Shown: piece by piece, positions 48,203 through 61,290 of the stretch | Position numbering within the stretch: position 1 is the first letter of the stretch | How the letters are laid out: each line of letters begins with the position of its first letter | DNA from: Balaenoptera acutorostrata | Taxonomy: Eukaryota > Chordata > Mammalia > Artiodactyla > Balaenopteridae | Direction: 5' to 3' | NCBI RefSeq assembly: GCF_949987535.1 | Contig: NC_080070.1 | Span: 11,909,770 to 11,973,769 of the forward strand | Length of the DNA stretch: 64,000 nucleotides | Notes under the pieces: model-generated | Seen by the model: only the letters and a program-made list of their open reading frames with translations | The model's database searches: none | Told to the model about the DNA's origin: nothing | Made by a program: the position numbers and the translations under genes

Positions 48203-48489
48203 TTTTTTTTTTTTTTAATTTATTTTTGGCTGTGTTGGGTCTTCGTTGCTGCGCGCGGGCTTTCTCTAGTTGTGGCGAGCAGGGGCTACTCTTCGTTGCG
48301 GTGCGCGGGCTTCTCATTGCGGTGGCTTCTCTTGTTGCAGAGCATGGGCTCTAGGCACGCGGGCTTTAGTAGTTGTGGCGCACGGGCTTATTTGCTCCGT
48401 GGCATGTGGGATCTTCCCTGACCAGGGCTCGAACCCGTGTCCCCTGCACTGGCAGGCGGATTCTTAACCACTGCGCCACCAGGGAAGCC
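48203..48489 (-). mobile_element. CHR-type SINE, antisense
   Basis: On the + strand a poly(T) start, then ggctgtgttgggtcttcgttgctgcg, the complement of the CHR body, box B complement ggctcgaacccgtgtc, and ccaccagggaagccc at the end. Target-site duplication cctggcactt at 48193-48202 and 48490-48499. Confidence 0.93.
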
Positions 48490-48619
48490 CCTGGCACTTG
48501 TGTAGACATGAACTATAATGGTCTTTACTAACTGCCCACTTACTCTGGGACTGATCTCTGAATCTGGAGTTTACATTTTCGTTTCCTAACTCTCTGGACA
48601 TACCACTCATAGTAGTAAC

Positions 48620-48830
48620 TAATGTTGGTACCGCTCTTTACAGTTTATACTGTACAAACATTATCTAAGTCAACCTTCACAACAATCCTTCGAGACAGAC
48701 ATTTTTATTGTATATCTATCTATCACCTATCTATCATCTATCTATCTATCAAGGTTCAGGGAAGAAAAATAATTTGTCCAAAGTTGCAAAGTGCCAGAGA
48801 CAGAGTTAGAAACCAGATTTTCTAACTCCA
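48620..48830 (-). repeat. MIR relic with embedded TATC microsatellite
   Basis: accgctctttacagtttatactgtacaaacattatctaagtcaaccttcacaacaatccttcgagacagacatttttatt is MIR complement, interrupted by an imperfect (TATC)n run at 48712-48750, and continuing aagaaaaataatttgtccaaagttgcaaagtgcc. Confidence 0.65.
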
Positions 48831-49149
48831 GACAGAGTCCATTCTTTCTGGGGTGCCACACTGCCTCTAAAATCTGCATGGACTCTTACCACCAGCTTCC
48901 GCCACTCAAAATCCAGCCACAGAAATTTCCAAGCTTCCATGCCCTGCCCTGCCCTCCCTCTCCTAAACTTGACACCCACATCAGCAGCTGTTGTGCATCA
49001 TCACCCGAATGGACACGTGCAGCTCAGTGAGTCCCGTTCTGACCTCAGCATCCTTTCCAGCTCACTAGCTCTCTCTCTGCGTGTGCCTCCATTTCTGTCA
49101 ATGGTCACAGATTTTGCCTACACTCAAAAACTCTGAATAACACTTGACT

Positions 49150-49910
49150 TATCCCTTACCCTCACCTTTCTCATTCAGTTATCTATTGAACCTGAAGGTT
49201 CTCCCGTATGTGAACTTTCTCTTTTATTCACACACCCACTGCTCAAATCCAGGCCCTCATGACTTCACCTTTCAACTATTACTATAGTGTTCTCTTTGTC
49301 TCCATTTTCTCTCTTTTCATTCCATCTTAAAACCACACCAGATTAATCCTGGTGACATGTCACTTCATCTCCTGCAGAAAAACTTTCCATGACTCTTCAT
49401 ATCCTTTAAGATAAGATCAATTCCTTACCTTGGTGTTTCCCAAACCATGTGTTGAGAAACACATGCTCTTTGGATATTAATAGACACTTCATTTAAAAAA
49501 AGGAAAGAAAGAAATGCTACCTACTATCATCTCTTCTCCATTTACATGAACATTAGCTAAGAGCCTGAATATGTGATCAAGACAGGAAACTTTTTTTAAA
49601 CTGGCATTTCAAAATGCACTTGAAAAGAACACTTTTTTCAATGAAAACTTAGGAACATCTGCTTGACACTAATGTTCCACAAAACACAGTTTATGACATC
49701 TACCTCCTCAGGTCCACATCCTTTTCTGAACTTACCTTCCACTAGTACCCTGTACAAATCCCTCCTGGCCTTTAAATTGGCTCCTGACCAAGTCAGATCA
49801 AGCCCACCTTTGAATTCAACACTACCCTTCTCTAACTGCCTTAGGCCTGTTGAGTGCTCAGCTCACTCGTCCCAGATTGTCCACATGGCCCTGGGCTTAT
49901 ATGACTTATT
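49150..49910 (+). repeat. L2-like sequence
   Basis: ctgcagaaaaactttccatgactcttcatatcctttaag, ggcccttatgact-type text and ctggcctttaaattggctcctgacc are reminiscent of the L2 3' region, with an unrelated A-rich piece near 49440-49680 between them. Divergent. Limits approximate. Confidence 0.45.
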
Positions 49911-50559
49911 CTTCATAATAAGATGATTCAAACATAGCATGAAATGTGATTTTTTTGAAGGGATCGCTAAGGTAAGTAAATTCACGTTAGAAAAAAAAAA
50001 ATCCTTTATTAAATTACATATTCTGATTGCTGATTTATAGTTGGTTCACTATGATTATTGAGCACACCTATTTTTGTACTGCTTATTAGAGGCACTGTAT
50101 GCAGTGCTGTGTTGTTAATTATGCTTTATATTCCTTCATATCTCTCCTGATAGTTTGGCTCATTTATCTCTAGTACTTATTTATCTCCCAGAGTTAGTTG
50201 CCCTATAACTTAGGTTGATTATAATGATGATTCTAATGTTGCTTATCAGACTAGCTCAGAGACTTTCAAATAACAAAATCCTTTTTACCCAAAATACAAA
50301 TTTCAACTTTAAAGACTGCTTAAGAAAGGAATAACCTGCTTTAATTTAAGGAATAAGGTCTAGTCCTTAGTGGGGCCTCTTAAAGCCACAAAATTTAAAG
50401 GAGACAGAAGATACTAGTTCCAGAGTCCTTATTACATCCATTTGCAGAACCCGCTGGGCTTTTAGGCTACTACTCCTTCTTAAGACTCACCTGGTACTCA
50501 AATATCATAACTGAAGGACTATATGAATAATTGTTCCAGAGCAGAAAATGCACCAGTGG
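49911..50559. other. Gene-free stretch, nothing assigned
   Basis: AT-rich, no gene or named repeat recognised. Confidence 0.4.
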
Positions 50560-50815
50560 GTGCAGGTGCTTAGATACAAAACAAATGAGTGCACTAAATT
50601 ATTTGTGTGTGAAATAACAGGATGTTCTGGATTTGCTTTAAAACATTGCAGCAAAAACAAATATCCAAAGGGTGTGGGGCAAAGATAGATTAAACAGGAT
50701 TGGCAAAATGTTGATAATTGCTGAACTGGATAATAAATACATGAAGGCTTATTGTACTATTCTCTTTATTTTTATGTATATATGAAACTTTCTACAATAA
50801 AAAGCTATAAAATGT
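50560..50815 (+). repeat. Old L1 3' UTR-like relic
   Basis: gctgaactggataataaatacatgaaggcttattgtactattctctttatttttatgtatatatgaaactttctacaataaaaagc resembles the common 3' end of an old mammalian L1M family. The family assignment is from memory and uncertain. Confidence 0.4.
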
Positions 50816-53149
50816 GTGGATGGCTGATGTTTACTAAGGAGGAAGGATGATGATGGTCCAAGTGCCTTGCTTATTGTATCTGTACCTCTGCCAGGTTCTA
50901 CTCTTTCCACTGCCAATAATCAGACCAACCCAGGTCTTCACCTTGCTCTCACGATCACCCAGTCTGCTGCTTCATGCTATAATTACCCCCAGGCCTCTGA
51001 GCAAGGCCAAGCCAAGATTAACTTCACTAGGAGGAGGTAAGTAAATGGTGCCAAAACTCCTTCTCTTTATCCTTTTTTTTTTTTGCTTTCCATCTGTTCT
51101 TCTGCCCACCAACCAACCTACTTCCCTGCCACCCTGCACACCTGCAACCAACTGCCCCCTCCACACCTTCTGTCCTTCCTTCCTCCAGCTCCATCAGTTT
51201 TTGTAAACCCTTTGACAAACTATGCCCAGACATTCATAATATTTCACCTACAACTGCAGCTATCTCAGCTCTCAACTGGTGCCAGGAATATGAACCTTCT
51301 GGCTTTCTCTACCTTCTTGTGTCCTCTTGGTTTCTCTGCAACAATGTGAATAATGACTCTGCTGCTGCCTCAACCCTGATCTTCTGTGCATGCTCTGTTT
51401 CCAACATCCCTCAGGTGGTACCCGCATATGATGCTCACCATCTGGCCTTAAAGAGGCAAGGAGAGCCAGGGAATGTGCACAGAAAGGTATGCGAGAATCA
51501 AGAATCTGTCCTGTAATACAAACCAAAGAAGAGTTTTAAGGATATGGTGGTCAAAGGGGCAAATGCACTAGAAAAATCTATGAGACTAAGAATATAGAAG
51601 AGGGTTTGGGGTAACTAGGAAATCATTACCAACTATGATTAGTTCAGAAATAATAGAGGTGGGTTCTAGGAACATAGAATTCAGGCAAGAAGAGGTGTAA
51701 GATAGTGAAAACTGAAGGAGAAAAATATAATAGAATCTTATACAGCAATCAGTTCAAACTTGGGGATTTTCAAGACGAGTTAGGCAGAACTGAGCATATT
51801 TGAAGTCTGAGAAAGGAGCCAGTGGAAAGAGAGGACTAAAGAATCTAGAGTCAGAAAACAAGAACACATGGTCTTGGGTGTGATAGACAAGGATTGAGAA
51901 TGAAATACACATTGAAGTGTTGGCCTTGGAGAGGAGGAACACACCTCTTTTTCTGAGATAAAAAGGATAAGTGGAGGGCTCAAATTTTAAGGAGGTCAAT
52001 TTTGAACAGCCTAAAGATTTTTCTTGAACGGTTTCAGTGTTCTCAGTAAAAATGTATTAAATTAAGTGAGGTAACATACGTAAAATACTTGGCACCAGGC
52101 TTAATGTACAGTAATCGTTTGACATATGGTGGTCCTAGGAGACTGAATAGCAGTGGATGGTAGGAGTGGTGGTAGTAAGAACAGCAGCACACATTTACTG
52201 AGCATTTACTGTATTCCAGGAACTTTTCTAAGCTATTATATAGTGGGGATGGTGGAATTAGAGCAACAGTGGCAATAATCAATAAGAAATATCTGTTTCA
52301 GAATAAAGTGAGCAGAAGTAAGCTTAAGAAAAATAGAAGAAGGTTGGTGGACAGGGAAACTGGAGATTTCATCAGCAAATGAGCAAACTATTATTAAGCA
52401 TCTGTAGGAACCCACTTGAAGTTTAGCCAGGCATTGGTACTGGGAAAGGTTGGTAGGTGTCTGGTCAGAAAGTAGGCTAGTATAATGGGTGAAATTTCAG
52501 TAAGGAGGCAGTCATACTACACAAGGGTGCAACTAGTTAAAAGGTTTAGTAGATGTTATCTTAGAGGAGTGTTGGTGATAGTCATGCAGTTTAAATCATC
52601 TCCTCACTACTAGTTAAGCAAAAAGGTGGAAATAGTCAAGGATGGGAAGTATGGTTAGTATATTACAACTTAAGTGCTGAAGTCACTGAAAATGCAGCAG
52701 AAGATGAATGGACAGGAAAATCAGGGACAAGGTTCGACAGTATTGCTTCATTAACGAACGAATTATGTGACTGCAAGGAGGTTGAAAACATTGCCCTCAT
52801 CCGCACATTTCGAAGTTGTTATTATGAGAAATCATCAAAGATGGTAAAAGTAATCTTAGAAATTTGTAAACAATGGTGACAATAATTTCTGATATGAACT
52901 GGTGACACCATAGACCTCAAATGAGAAGACTGGGTAATAAGGGAAGGATCAATCATTATTTGATATTAATTGGCTATAACAATTATATCATTTCCCATTC
53001 CCACTCATTTCAGGGGATAAAGGGAAAAACTAAGCCTCAGGGAGTGAGGCAAAATGCTAACTTGGCTGTAATCACTTTGCGGCACAATAACATTATCAGT
53101 CATGCAAGGTACTTCTTTTCTTATTCTATTCAGGTACTCACTCATGTGT
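50816..53149. other. Gene-free stretch with minor MIR-like pieces
   Basis: No gene. MIR-like text lies near 52065-52120 (taaaatacttggcaccaggc) and antisense near 52185-52240 (cacatttactgagcatttactgtattccagg). The segment about 51490-52000 resembles that at 29560-29940 in word usage. I could not name the family. Confidence 0.35.
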
Positions 53150-53715
53150 TTAATTAAGATACCTGGCATTATGCTACATTTCTTTTTCTTACTGTTTTTA
53201 CTCATTATATTTTGAGATATATTAATGTAGACTTACTTAATTCTAGTTCATTACTTCTAATCCCCTGCATGGTATTCCATTATTTGCATATAGCACATTT
53301 TCCTACCTATTTCTCTACTATTGGGCACTCATGTTATTTCCGGCTCTTTGCTGGTTCAAACTATGCTGCAGTAAACTTCTGAGAATTTATCTTTCCTGTC
53401 TCTCTAGAAGAGTAAGTGTGGGATATATTCTCAGGAGTGAAACTGCACAGACATAGACTATTAACATGATGCAATTTCACTAATATTAAGTTGTTCTCCA
53501 TAAAAACTGCAGTAATTATACCTCCACTCACAGTGAAGCAGGGTTCCTATTTCTCCACAACCTCACCAGCACCTTATGTTATCTGGCATTCTAATTTTTG
53601 CCAATTTGATGATTATAAAATGGGCTTCTCAATTCTTCTTGGTTGATTTTTGTTTTGGCTTGCTTGTTTCATTTAATAGTTTGTTTAGCATCTTGTAAGT
53701 GTCAGTTGTGATATT
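53150..53715 (-). mobile_element. Old antisense L1M, part 1 (split element)
   Basis: Complement of old L1 ORF2 C-terminal region: ctctttgctggttcaaactatgctgcagtaaac, agaagagtaagtgtgggatatattctcaggagtgaaactgc, ccacaacctcaccagcacc. It breaks off at about 53715 in text equivalent to 'gagcatcttttcatgtg' and resumes at about 61745. Confidence 0.75.
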
Positions 53716-54127
53716 CAATGTATTAAACCATCTGGCTGAGGTTGGGGTGTAGTCTCAAACTCACATTTGGTAAATATTTTATTTCACAAACTAAAGGATA
53801 AAGACAGTTCAAAAGTTATCACATGTATTTATTACTTAACTTCAGGGAAAAAAACTTCAACGAGTTATGTTTTCCACCAAGTTGCAACTAGTTACCATGA
53901 AAGGCCCTTGGCTCAGAGCTGTCTGGTAAGAATGTGGAATCAATGAAGATAAACATGTGAGCTGCTGTCCCCATGTAAACCCAGCTTCCTTATTCTCCAT
54001 GTCTAGTGTTGGCATCATACCTGCTCTGATTACTAATTTTTATACAAATCCCTTGAGAAATAGGACAATTTTGCTTTTGTTTCTTGACAAAAGATATCTG
54101 GACCCTGAGAAGCTAATGTGAAGACAT
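53716..54127. other. Left part of an unidentified insert within the old L1M
   Basis: It lies between the L1M break and the target-site duplication of L1 copy 3, with its other side at 61660-61744. It splits the L1M, so it arrived after it and before L1 copy 3. Total without L1 copy 3 is about 0.5 kb, a size that would fit an LTR or DNA transposon, but no terminal motif was identified. Confidence 0.4.
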
Positions 54128-54142
54128 AAAATGAAGGCCAAG
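54128..54142 (+). repeat. Target-site duplication, left, of L1 copy 3
   Basis: aaaatgaaggccaag, identical to 61645-61659. Confidence 0.94.
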
Positions 54143-54153
54143 GAGAGGAGCTT

Positions 54154-54164
54154 CAAGATGGCGG
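54154..54164 (+). promoter_or_regulatory. YY1-like site at L1 copy 3 5' end
   Basis: caagatggcgg at the same offset as in copy 1. Confidence 0.55.
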
Positions 54165-55486
54165 AAGAGTAAGATGCGGAGATCACCTTACTCCCCACAA
54201 ATACATCAGAAATACATCTACATGTGGAACAACTCCTACAGAACACCTACTGAACGCTGGCAGAAGACCTCAGACCTCCCAAAAGGCAAGAAACTCCCCA
54301 TGTACCTGGGTAGGGCAAAAGAAAAAAGAAGTAACAGAGACAAAAGAATAGGGACGGGACCTGCACCACTGGGAGAGAGCTGTGAAGGAGGAAAGGTTTC
54401 CACACACTAGAAAGACCCTTCACGGGCGGAGACTGTGGGTGGCGGAGGGGGGAAGCTTCGGAGGCACGGAGGAGAGCGCAGCCAGAGGGGTGCGGAGGGC
54501 AAAGCGGAGAGATTCCCGCACAGAGGAGCGGTGCTGAGCAGCACTCACCAGCCCGAGAGGCTTGTCTGCTCAGCCGCCGGGGCAGGCGGGGGCTGGAAGC
54601 TGAGGCTCAGGCTTCGGTTGGATTGCAGGGAGAGGACTGGGGTTGGCAGCATGAACACAGCCTGAAGGGGCTAGTGCGCCACAGCTACCCGGGAGGGAGT
54701 CCGGGAAAAGGTCTGGACCTGCCGACAAGGCAAGAGACTTTTTCTTGCCTCTCTGTTTCCTGGTGCGCGAGGAGAGGGATTAAGAGCGCCGCTTAAAACA
54801 GCTCCAGAGGCGGGCGTGAGCCGTGGCTATCAGCGCAGACCCCAGAGACGGGCATGAGACGCTAAGGCTGCTGCTGCCGCCACCAGGAAGCCTGTGTGCG
54901 AGCACAGGTCACTCTCCACACCGCCCCTCCCGGGAGCCAGTGCAGCCCGCCACTGCCAGGGTCCCGGGATCCAGGGACAACTTCCCAGGCAGAACGCACG
55001 GCGCGCCTCAGGCTGGTGCAACGTCACGCTGGCCTCTGCCGCCGCAGGCTCGCCCCGCATCCTACCCCTCCCTCCCCCCGGCCTGAGTGAGCCAGAGCCC
55101 CCGAAACAGCTGCTTCTTTAACCCCATCCTTTCTGAGCAGGAACAGACGCCCTCAGGCAACCTACATGCAGAGGCGGGTCCAAATCCAAAGCTCAACCTC
55201 GGGAGCTGTGCGAACAAAGAAGAGAAAGGGAAATCTCTCCCGGCAGCCTCAGGAGCAGCAGATTACATCTCCACAATTAACTTGATATACCCTGCATCTG
55301 TGGAACACCTGAATAAATTACGAACCATCCAAAATTGAGGAGGTGGACTTTGGGAACAATTATATATATATATATTTTTTTCCCTTTTTCTCTTTTTGCG
55401 AGTGTGTATGTGTATGCTTCTTTGTGTGATTTTGTCTGTAAAGCTTTGCTTTTACCACTTGTCCTAGGGTTCTGTCTGTCCGTTTC

Positions 55487-55514
<28 letters not shown>

Positions 55515-55518
<4 letters not shown>

Positions 55519-55840
55519 ATTTTTTTATTGATTAATTGATTGATTGATTGCTATGTTGGGTCTTCGTTTCTGTGCTAGGGCTTTCTCTAGTTGTGGCAAG
55601 TGGGGGCCACTCTTCATCGCGGTGCGGGGACCGCTCTTCATCGCGGTGCGCGGGCCTTTCACTATCGCGGCCCCTCCCGTTGCGGGGCACAGGCTCCAGA
55701 CGCTCAGGCTCAGTAATTGTGGCTCACGGGCCCAGCCGCTCCGCGGCATGTGGGATCTTCCCAGACCAGGGCTCGAACCCGTGTCCCCTGCATTATTGGC
55801 AGGCAGATTCTCAACCACTGCGCCACCAGGGAAGCCCTGG
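55515..55840 (-). mobile_element. CHR-type SINE nested in L1 copy 3 5' UTR, antisense
   Basis: Following a long T run, gctatgttgggtcttcgtttctgtgc begins the CHR complement, with box B complement ggctcgaacccgtgtc and end ccaccagggaagccc at about 55838. L1 copies 1 and 2 lack it at the equivalent position, so it inserted after copy 3. A clean target-site duplication cannot be resolved in the T-rich flank. It has an internal tandem duplication of 24 bases (55610-55657). Confidence 0.92.
55610..55657. repeat. 24-base tandem duplication within nested SINE
   Basis: ctcttcatcgcggtgcg occurs at 55610-55626 and again at 55634-55650. The other CHR copies have one unit. Confidence 0.85.
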
Positions 55841-56518
55841 TTTTTGTTTTTTTAGTATAGTTTTCAGCGCTTGGTTTGGTTGTTTTCTTCTTTCTTTTTT
55901 TTTAATTACTTAAAAAAATTTTTAATAATTACTTTTTGTTTTTTATTTTAATAACATTTAGATTGTTTTATTTTATCTTTTTCTTTCTTTCTTTCTTGTT
56001 TTCTCCCTTTTATTCTGAGCCATGTGGATGACAGGCTCTTGGTGATCCAGCCAGCTGTCAGGGCTGTGCCTCTGAGGTGGGAGAGCCAAGTTCAGTACAT
56101 TGGTCCACCACAGACCTCCCAGCTCCACGTAATATCAAATGGCAAAAATCTCCCAGAGATCTCCATCTCAATGCCAAGACCCAGCTCCACTCAACGACCA
56201 GCAAGATACAGTGCAGGACACCCTATGCCAAAACAACTAGCAAGACAGGAACACAACCCCACCCATTAGCAGAGAGGCTGCCTAAAATCATAATAAGGCT
56301 ACAGACACCCCAAAACACACCACCAGGCATGGACCTGCCCACCAGAAAGACAAGATCCAGCCTCATCCACCAGAACACAGGAACTAGTCCCCTCCACCAG
56401 GAAGCCTACACAACCCACTGAACCAACCTTAGCCACTGGGGGCAAACACCAAAAATAAAGGGAACTACGAGCCTGCAGCCTGCGAAAAGGAGATCCCAAA
56501 CACAGTAAGTTAAGCAAA

Positions 56519-57407
56519 ACGAGAAGACAAAGAAATACACAGCAAATGAAGGAGCAAGGTATAAACCCACCAGACCAAACAAATGAAGAGGAAATAGGCA
56601 GTCTACCTGAAAAAGAATTCAGAATAATGATAGTAAAGATGATCTAAAATCTTGGAAATAGAATGGAGAAAATACAAGAAACGTTTGACAAGGACCTAGA
56701 AGAACTAAAGAGCAAACAAACAATGATAAACAACACAATAAATGAAAGTAAAAATTCTCTAGAAGGGATCAATAGCAGAATAACTGAGGCAGAAGAGTGG
56801 ATAAGTGACCTGGAAGATAAAATAGTGGAAATAACTACTGCAGAGCACAATAAAGAAAAAAGAATGAAAAGAATTGAGGACAGTCTCAGAGACCTCTAGG
56901 ACAATATTAAATGCATCAACATTCGAATTATAGGGGTCCCAGAAGAAGAAGAGAAAAAGAAAGGGACTGAGAAAATATTTGAAGAGATTATAGTTGAAAA
57001 CTTCCCTAATACGGGAAAGGAAATAGTTAATCAAGTCCAGGAAGCACAGAGAGTCCCATACAGGATCAATCCAAGGAGAAACATGCCAAGACACATATTA
57101 ATCAATCTATCAAAAATTAAATACAAAGAACAAATATTAAAAGCAGCAAGGGAAAAACAACAAATAACATACAAGGGAATCCCCATAAGGTTAACAGCTG
57201 ACCTTTCAGCAGAAACTCTGCAAGCCAGAAGGGAGTGGCAGGACATATTTAAAGTGATGAAAGGGAAAAACCTACAAACAAGATTACTCAGCAAGGATCT
57301 CATTCAGATTTGACAGAGAAATTAAAACCTTTACAGACAAGCAAAAGCTAAGAGAATTCAGCACCACCAAACCAGTTTTACAACAAATGGTAAAGGAACT
57401 TCTCTAG
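56519..57407 (+). pseudogene. L1 copy 3 ORF1, broken, start codon lost
   Basis: The position of the start ATG in copies 1 and 2 reads ACG here (56519-56521). In the same frame come a TAA at 56645-56647 (codon 43, as in copy 2), a TAG at about 56897-56899 where copies 1 and 2 have TGG, and a loss of about 5 bases near 57289. Coiled-coil and RNA-binding blocks remain recognisable (ISDLEDKIVEI, IRIIGVPEEEE, AETLQARREWQDIF). Confidence 0.88.
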
Positions 57408-57465
57408 GCAGGAAACACAAGAGAAGGAAAAGACCTACTAGAACAAACCCAAAAAAATTAAGAAA

Positions 57466-60400
57466 ATGGTAATAGGAACATAAACAACGATAATTACCTT
57501 AAATGTAAATAGATTAAATGCTCCAACCAAAAGACACAGACTGGCTGAATGGATACAAACACAAGACCCGTATATATGCTGTCCACAAGAGACCCACTTC
57601 AGACCTAGGGACACATACAGACTGAAAGTGAGGGGATGGAAAAAGATATTCCATGCAAATGGAAATCAAAAGAAAGCTGGACTAGCAATTCTCATATCAG
57701 ACAAAATAGACTTTAAAACAAAGACTATTACAAGAGACAAAGAAGGACACTATAAAATGATCAAGGGATCGATCCAAGAGGAAGATACAACAATTGTAAA
57801 TATTTATGCACCCAACATAGGAGCACCTCAATACATACGGCAAATACTAACAGCCATAAAAGCGGAAACTGACAGTAACACAATCATAGTAGGGGACATT
57901 TACACCCCACTTTCACCAATGGACAGATCAACCAAAATGAAAATAAATAAGGAAACACAAGCTTTAAATGATACATTAAACAAGATGGACTTAATTGACA
58001 TTTATAGGACATTCCATCCAAAAACAACAGAATACTCACTCATTCTTCTCAAGTGCTCATGGACCATTCTACAGGATAGATCATATCTTGGGTCACAAAT
58101 CAAGCCTTGGTAAATTTGAGAAAATTGAAATTGTATCAAGTATCTTTTCTGACCACAACGTTATGAGACTTTATATCAATTACAGGAAAAAAATCTGTAA
58201 AACATACAAACACATGGAGGCTAAACAATACACTACTTAATAACCAAGAGATCACTGAAGAAATCAAAGAGGAAATCAAAAAATACCTAGAAACAAATGA
58301 CAATGAAAACACAATGACCCAAAACCTATGGGATGCAGCAATAGCAGTTCTAAGAGGGAAGTTTATAGCAATACAATCCTACCTTAAGAAACAAGAAACA
58401 TCTCAAATAAACAACCTAACCTTACACCTAAAGCAATTAGAGAAAGAAGAACAAAAAAAACCCCAAAGTTAGCAGAAGGAAAGAAATCACCACAAAGATC
58501 AGATCAGAAATAAATGAAAATGAAATGAAGGAAACGATAGCAAAGATCAATAAACTAAAAGCTGGTTCTTTGAGAAGATAAACAAAATTCATAAACCATT
58601 AGCCAGACTCATCAAGATAAAAAGGGAGAAGACTCAAATCAATAGAATTAGAAATGAAAAAGGAGAAGTAACAACTGACACAGCAGAAATACAAAGGATC
58701 ATGAGAGATTACTCCAAGCAACTCTATGCCAATAAAATGGACAACCTGGAAGAAATGGACACATTCTTAGAAATGCACAACCTGCCGAGACTGAACCAGG
58801 AAGAAATAGAAAATATGAACAGACCAATCACAAGCACTGAAATTGAAACTGGGATTAAAAATCTTCCAACAAACAAAAGCCCAGGACCAGATGGTTTCAC
58901 AGGCGAATTCTATCAAACATTTAGAGAAGAGCTAACACCTATCCTTCTCAAACTCTTCCAAATATAGCAGAGGGAGGAACACTCCCAAGCTCGTTCTACG
59001 AGGCCACCATCACCCTGATACCAAAACCAGACAAAGATGTCACAAAAAAAGAAAACTACAGGCCAATATCACTGATGAACATAGATGAAAAATCCTCAAC
59101 AAAATACTAGCAAACAGAATCCAACAGCACATTAAAAGGATCATACACTATGATCAAGTGGGGTTTATCCCAGGAATGCAAGGATTCTACAATATGCACA
59201 AATCAATCAATGTGATACACCATATTAACAAATTGAAGGAGAAAAACCATATGATCATCTCAATAGATGCAGAGAAAGCTTTCGACAAAATTCAACACCC
59301 ATTTATGATAAAAACTCTCCAGAAAGTAGGCATAGAGGGAACTTAGCTCAACATAATAAAGGCCATATATGACAAACCCACAGCCAACATCGTCCTCAAT
59401 GGTGAAAAACTGAAACCATTTCCACTAAGATCAGGAACAAGACAAGGTTGCCCACTCTCACCACTATTATTCAACACAGTTTTGGAAGTTTTAGCCACAG
59501 CAATCAGAGCAGAAAAAGAAATAAAAGGAATCCAAATCGGAAAAGAAGAAGTAAAGCTGTCACTGTTTGCAGATGACATGATACCATACATAGAGAATCC
59601 TAAAGATGCTACCAGAAAACTACTAGAGCTAATCAATGAATTTGGTAAAGTAACAGGATACAAAATTAATGCACAGAAATCTCTTGCATTCCTATCCACT
59701 AATGATGAAAAATCTGAAAGTGAAATTAAGAAAACACTCCCATTTACCATTGCAACAAAAAGAATAAAATACCTATGAATAAACCTACCTAAGGAGACAA
59801 AAGACCTGTGTGCAGAAAATTATAAGACACTGATGAAAGAAATTAAAGATGATACAAACAGATGGAGAGATATACCATGTTCTTGGATTGGAAGAATCAA
59901 CATTGTGAAAATGACTCTACTACCCAAAGCAATCTACAGAGTCAATGCAATCCCTATCAAACTACCACTGGCATTTTTCACAGAACTAGAACAAAAAATT
60001 TCACAATTTGTATGGAAACACAAAAGACCCCGAAGAGCCAAAGCAATCTTGAGAAAGAGAAACGGAGCTGGAGGAATCAGGCTCCTGGACTTCAGACTAT
60101 ACTACAAAGTTATAGTAATCAAGACAGTATGGTACTGGTACAAAAAAAAGAAATATAGATCAATGGAACAGGATAGAAAGCCCAGAGATAAACCCACACA
60201 TATATGGTCACCTTATCTTTGATAAAGGAGGCAAGAATACACAATGGAGAAAAGATAGCCTCTTCAATAAGTGGTGCTGGGAAAACTGGACAGCTACATG
60301 TAAAAGAATGAAATTAGAACACTCCCTAACACCATACACAAAAATAAACTCAGAATCGATTAACGACCTAAATGTAATGCCAGTCACTATCAAACTCTGA

Positions 60401-61290
60401 GAGGAAAACATAGGCAGAACACTCTATGACATAAATCACAGCAAGATCCTTTTTGACCCAGCTCCTAGAGAAATGGAAAGAAAAAGAAAAATAAACAAAG
60501 GGGACCTAATGAAACTTAAAGCTTTTGCACAGCAAAGGAAACCATAAACAAGACAAAAAGACAACCCTCAGAATGGGAGAAAATATTTGCAAATGAAGTA
60601 ACTGACAAAGGATTAATCTCCAAAGTTTACAAGCAGCTCATGCAGCTCAATATCAAAAAGACAAATAGCCCAATCCAAAAATGGGCAGAAGACCTAAATA
60701 GACATTTCTCCAAAGAAGATATACAGATTCTCAACAAACACATGAAAGAATGCTCAACATCATTAATCATTAGAGAAATGCAAATCAAAACTACAATGCG
60801 ATATCATCTCACACCGGTCAGAATGGCCATCATCAAAAAATCTACAAACAATAAATGCTGGAGAGGGTGTGGAGAAAAGGGAACACTCTTGCACTGTTGG
60901 TGGGAATGTAAATTGATACAGCCACTATGGAGAACAGTATGGACATTCCTTAAAAAGCTAAAGATAGAACTACCATATGACCCAGCAATCCCACTACTGG
61001 GCATATACCCTGAGAAAACCATAATTCAAAAAGAGTCATGTACCACAATGTTCATTGCAGCTCTATTTACAATAGCCAGGACATGGAGGCAACCTAAGTG
61101 TCCATCATCAGATGAATGGATAAAGAAGAAGCGGCACATATATACAATGGAATATTACTCAGCCATAAAAAGAAACGAAATTGAGTTATTTGTAGTGAGG
61201 TGGATAGACCTAGAGTCTGTCATGCAGAGTGAAGTAAGTCAGAAAGAGAAAAACAAATACCGTATGCTAACACATATATATGGAATCTAA
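57466..61290 (+). pseudogene. L1 copy 3 ORF2 (endonuclease-RT), broken
   Basis: A stop lies five codons after the ATG (ggaacataaac). The endonuclease frame then runs 57628-58113 and 58 kb onwards, keeping SDH (SDHNVM). The RT region has the same two frameshifts and two stops as copy 2 (near 58551, near 59088, TAG 59344-59346, TGA 59776-59778), plus its own 1-base loss near 58963. RT blocks [19 protein letters not shown] and FADDMIPY are present. The C-terminal frame 60640-61290 retains the Cys-rich tail and the normal stop. Confidence 0.9.
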
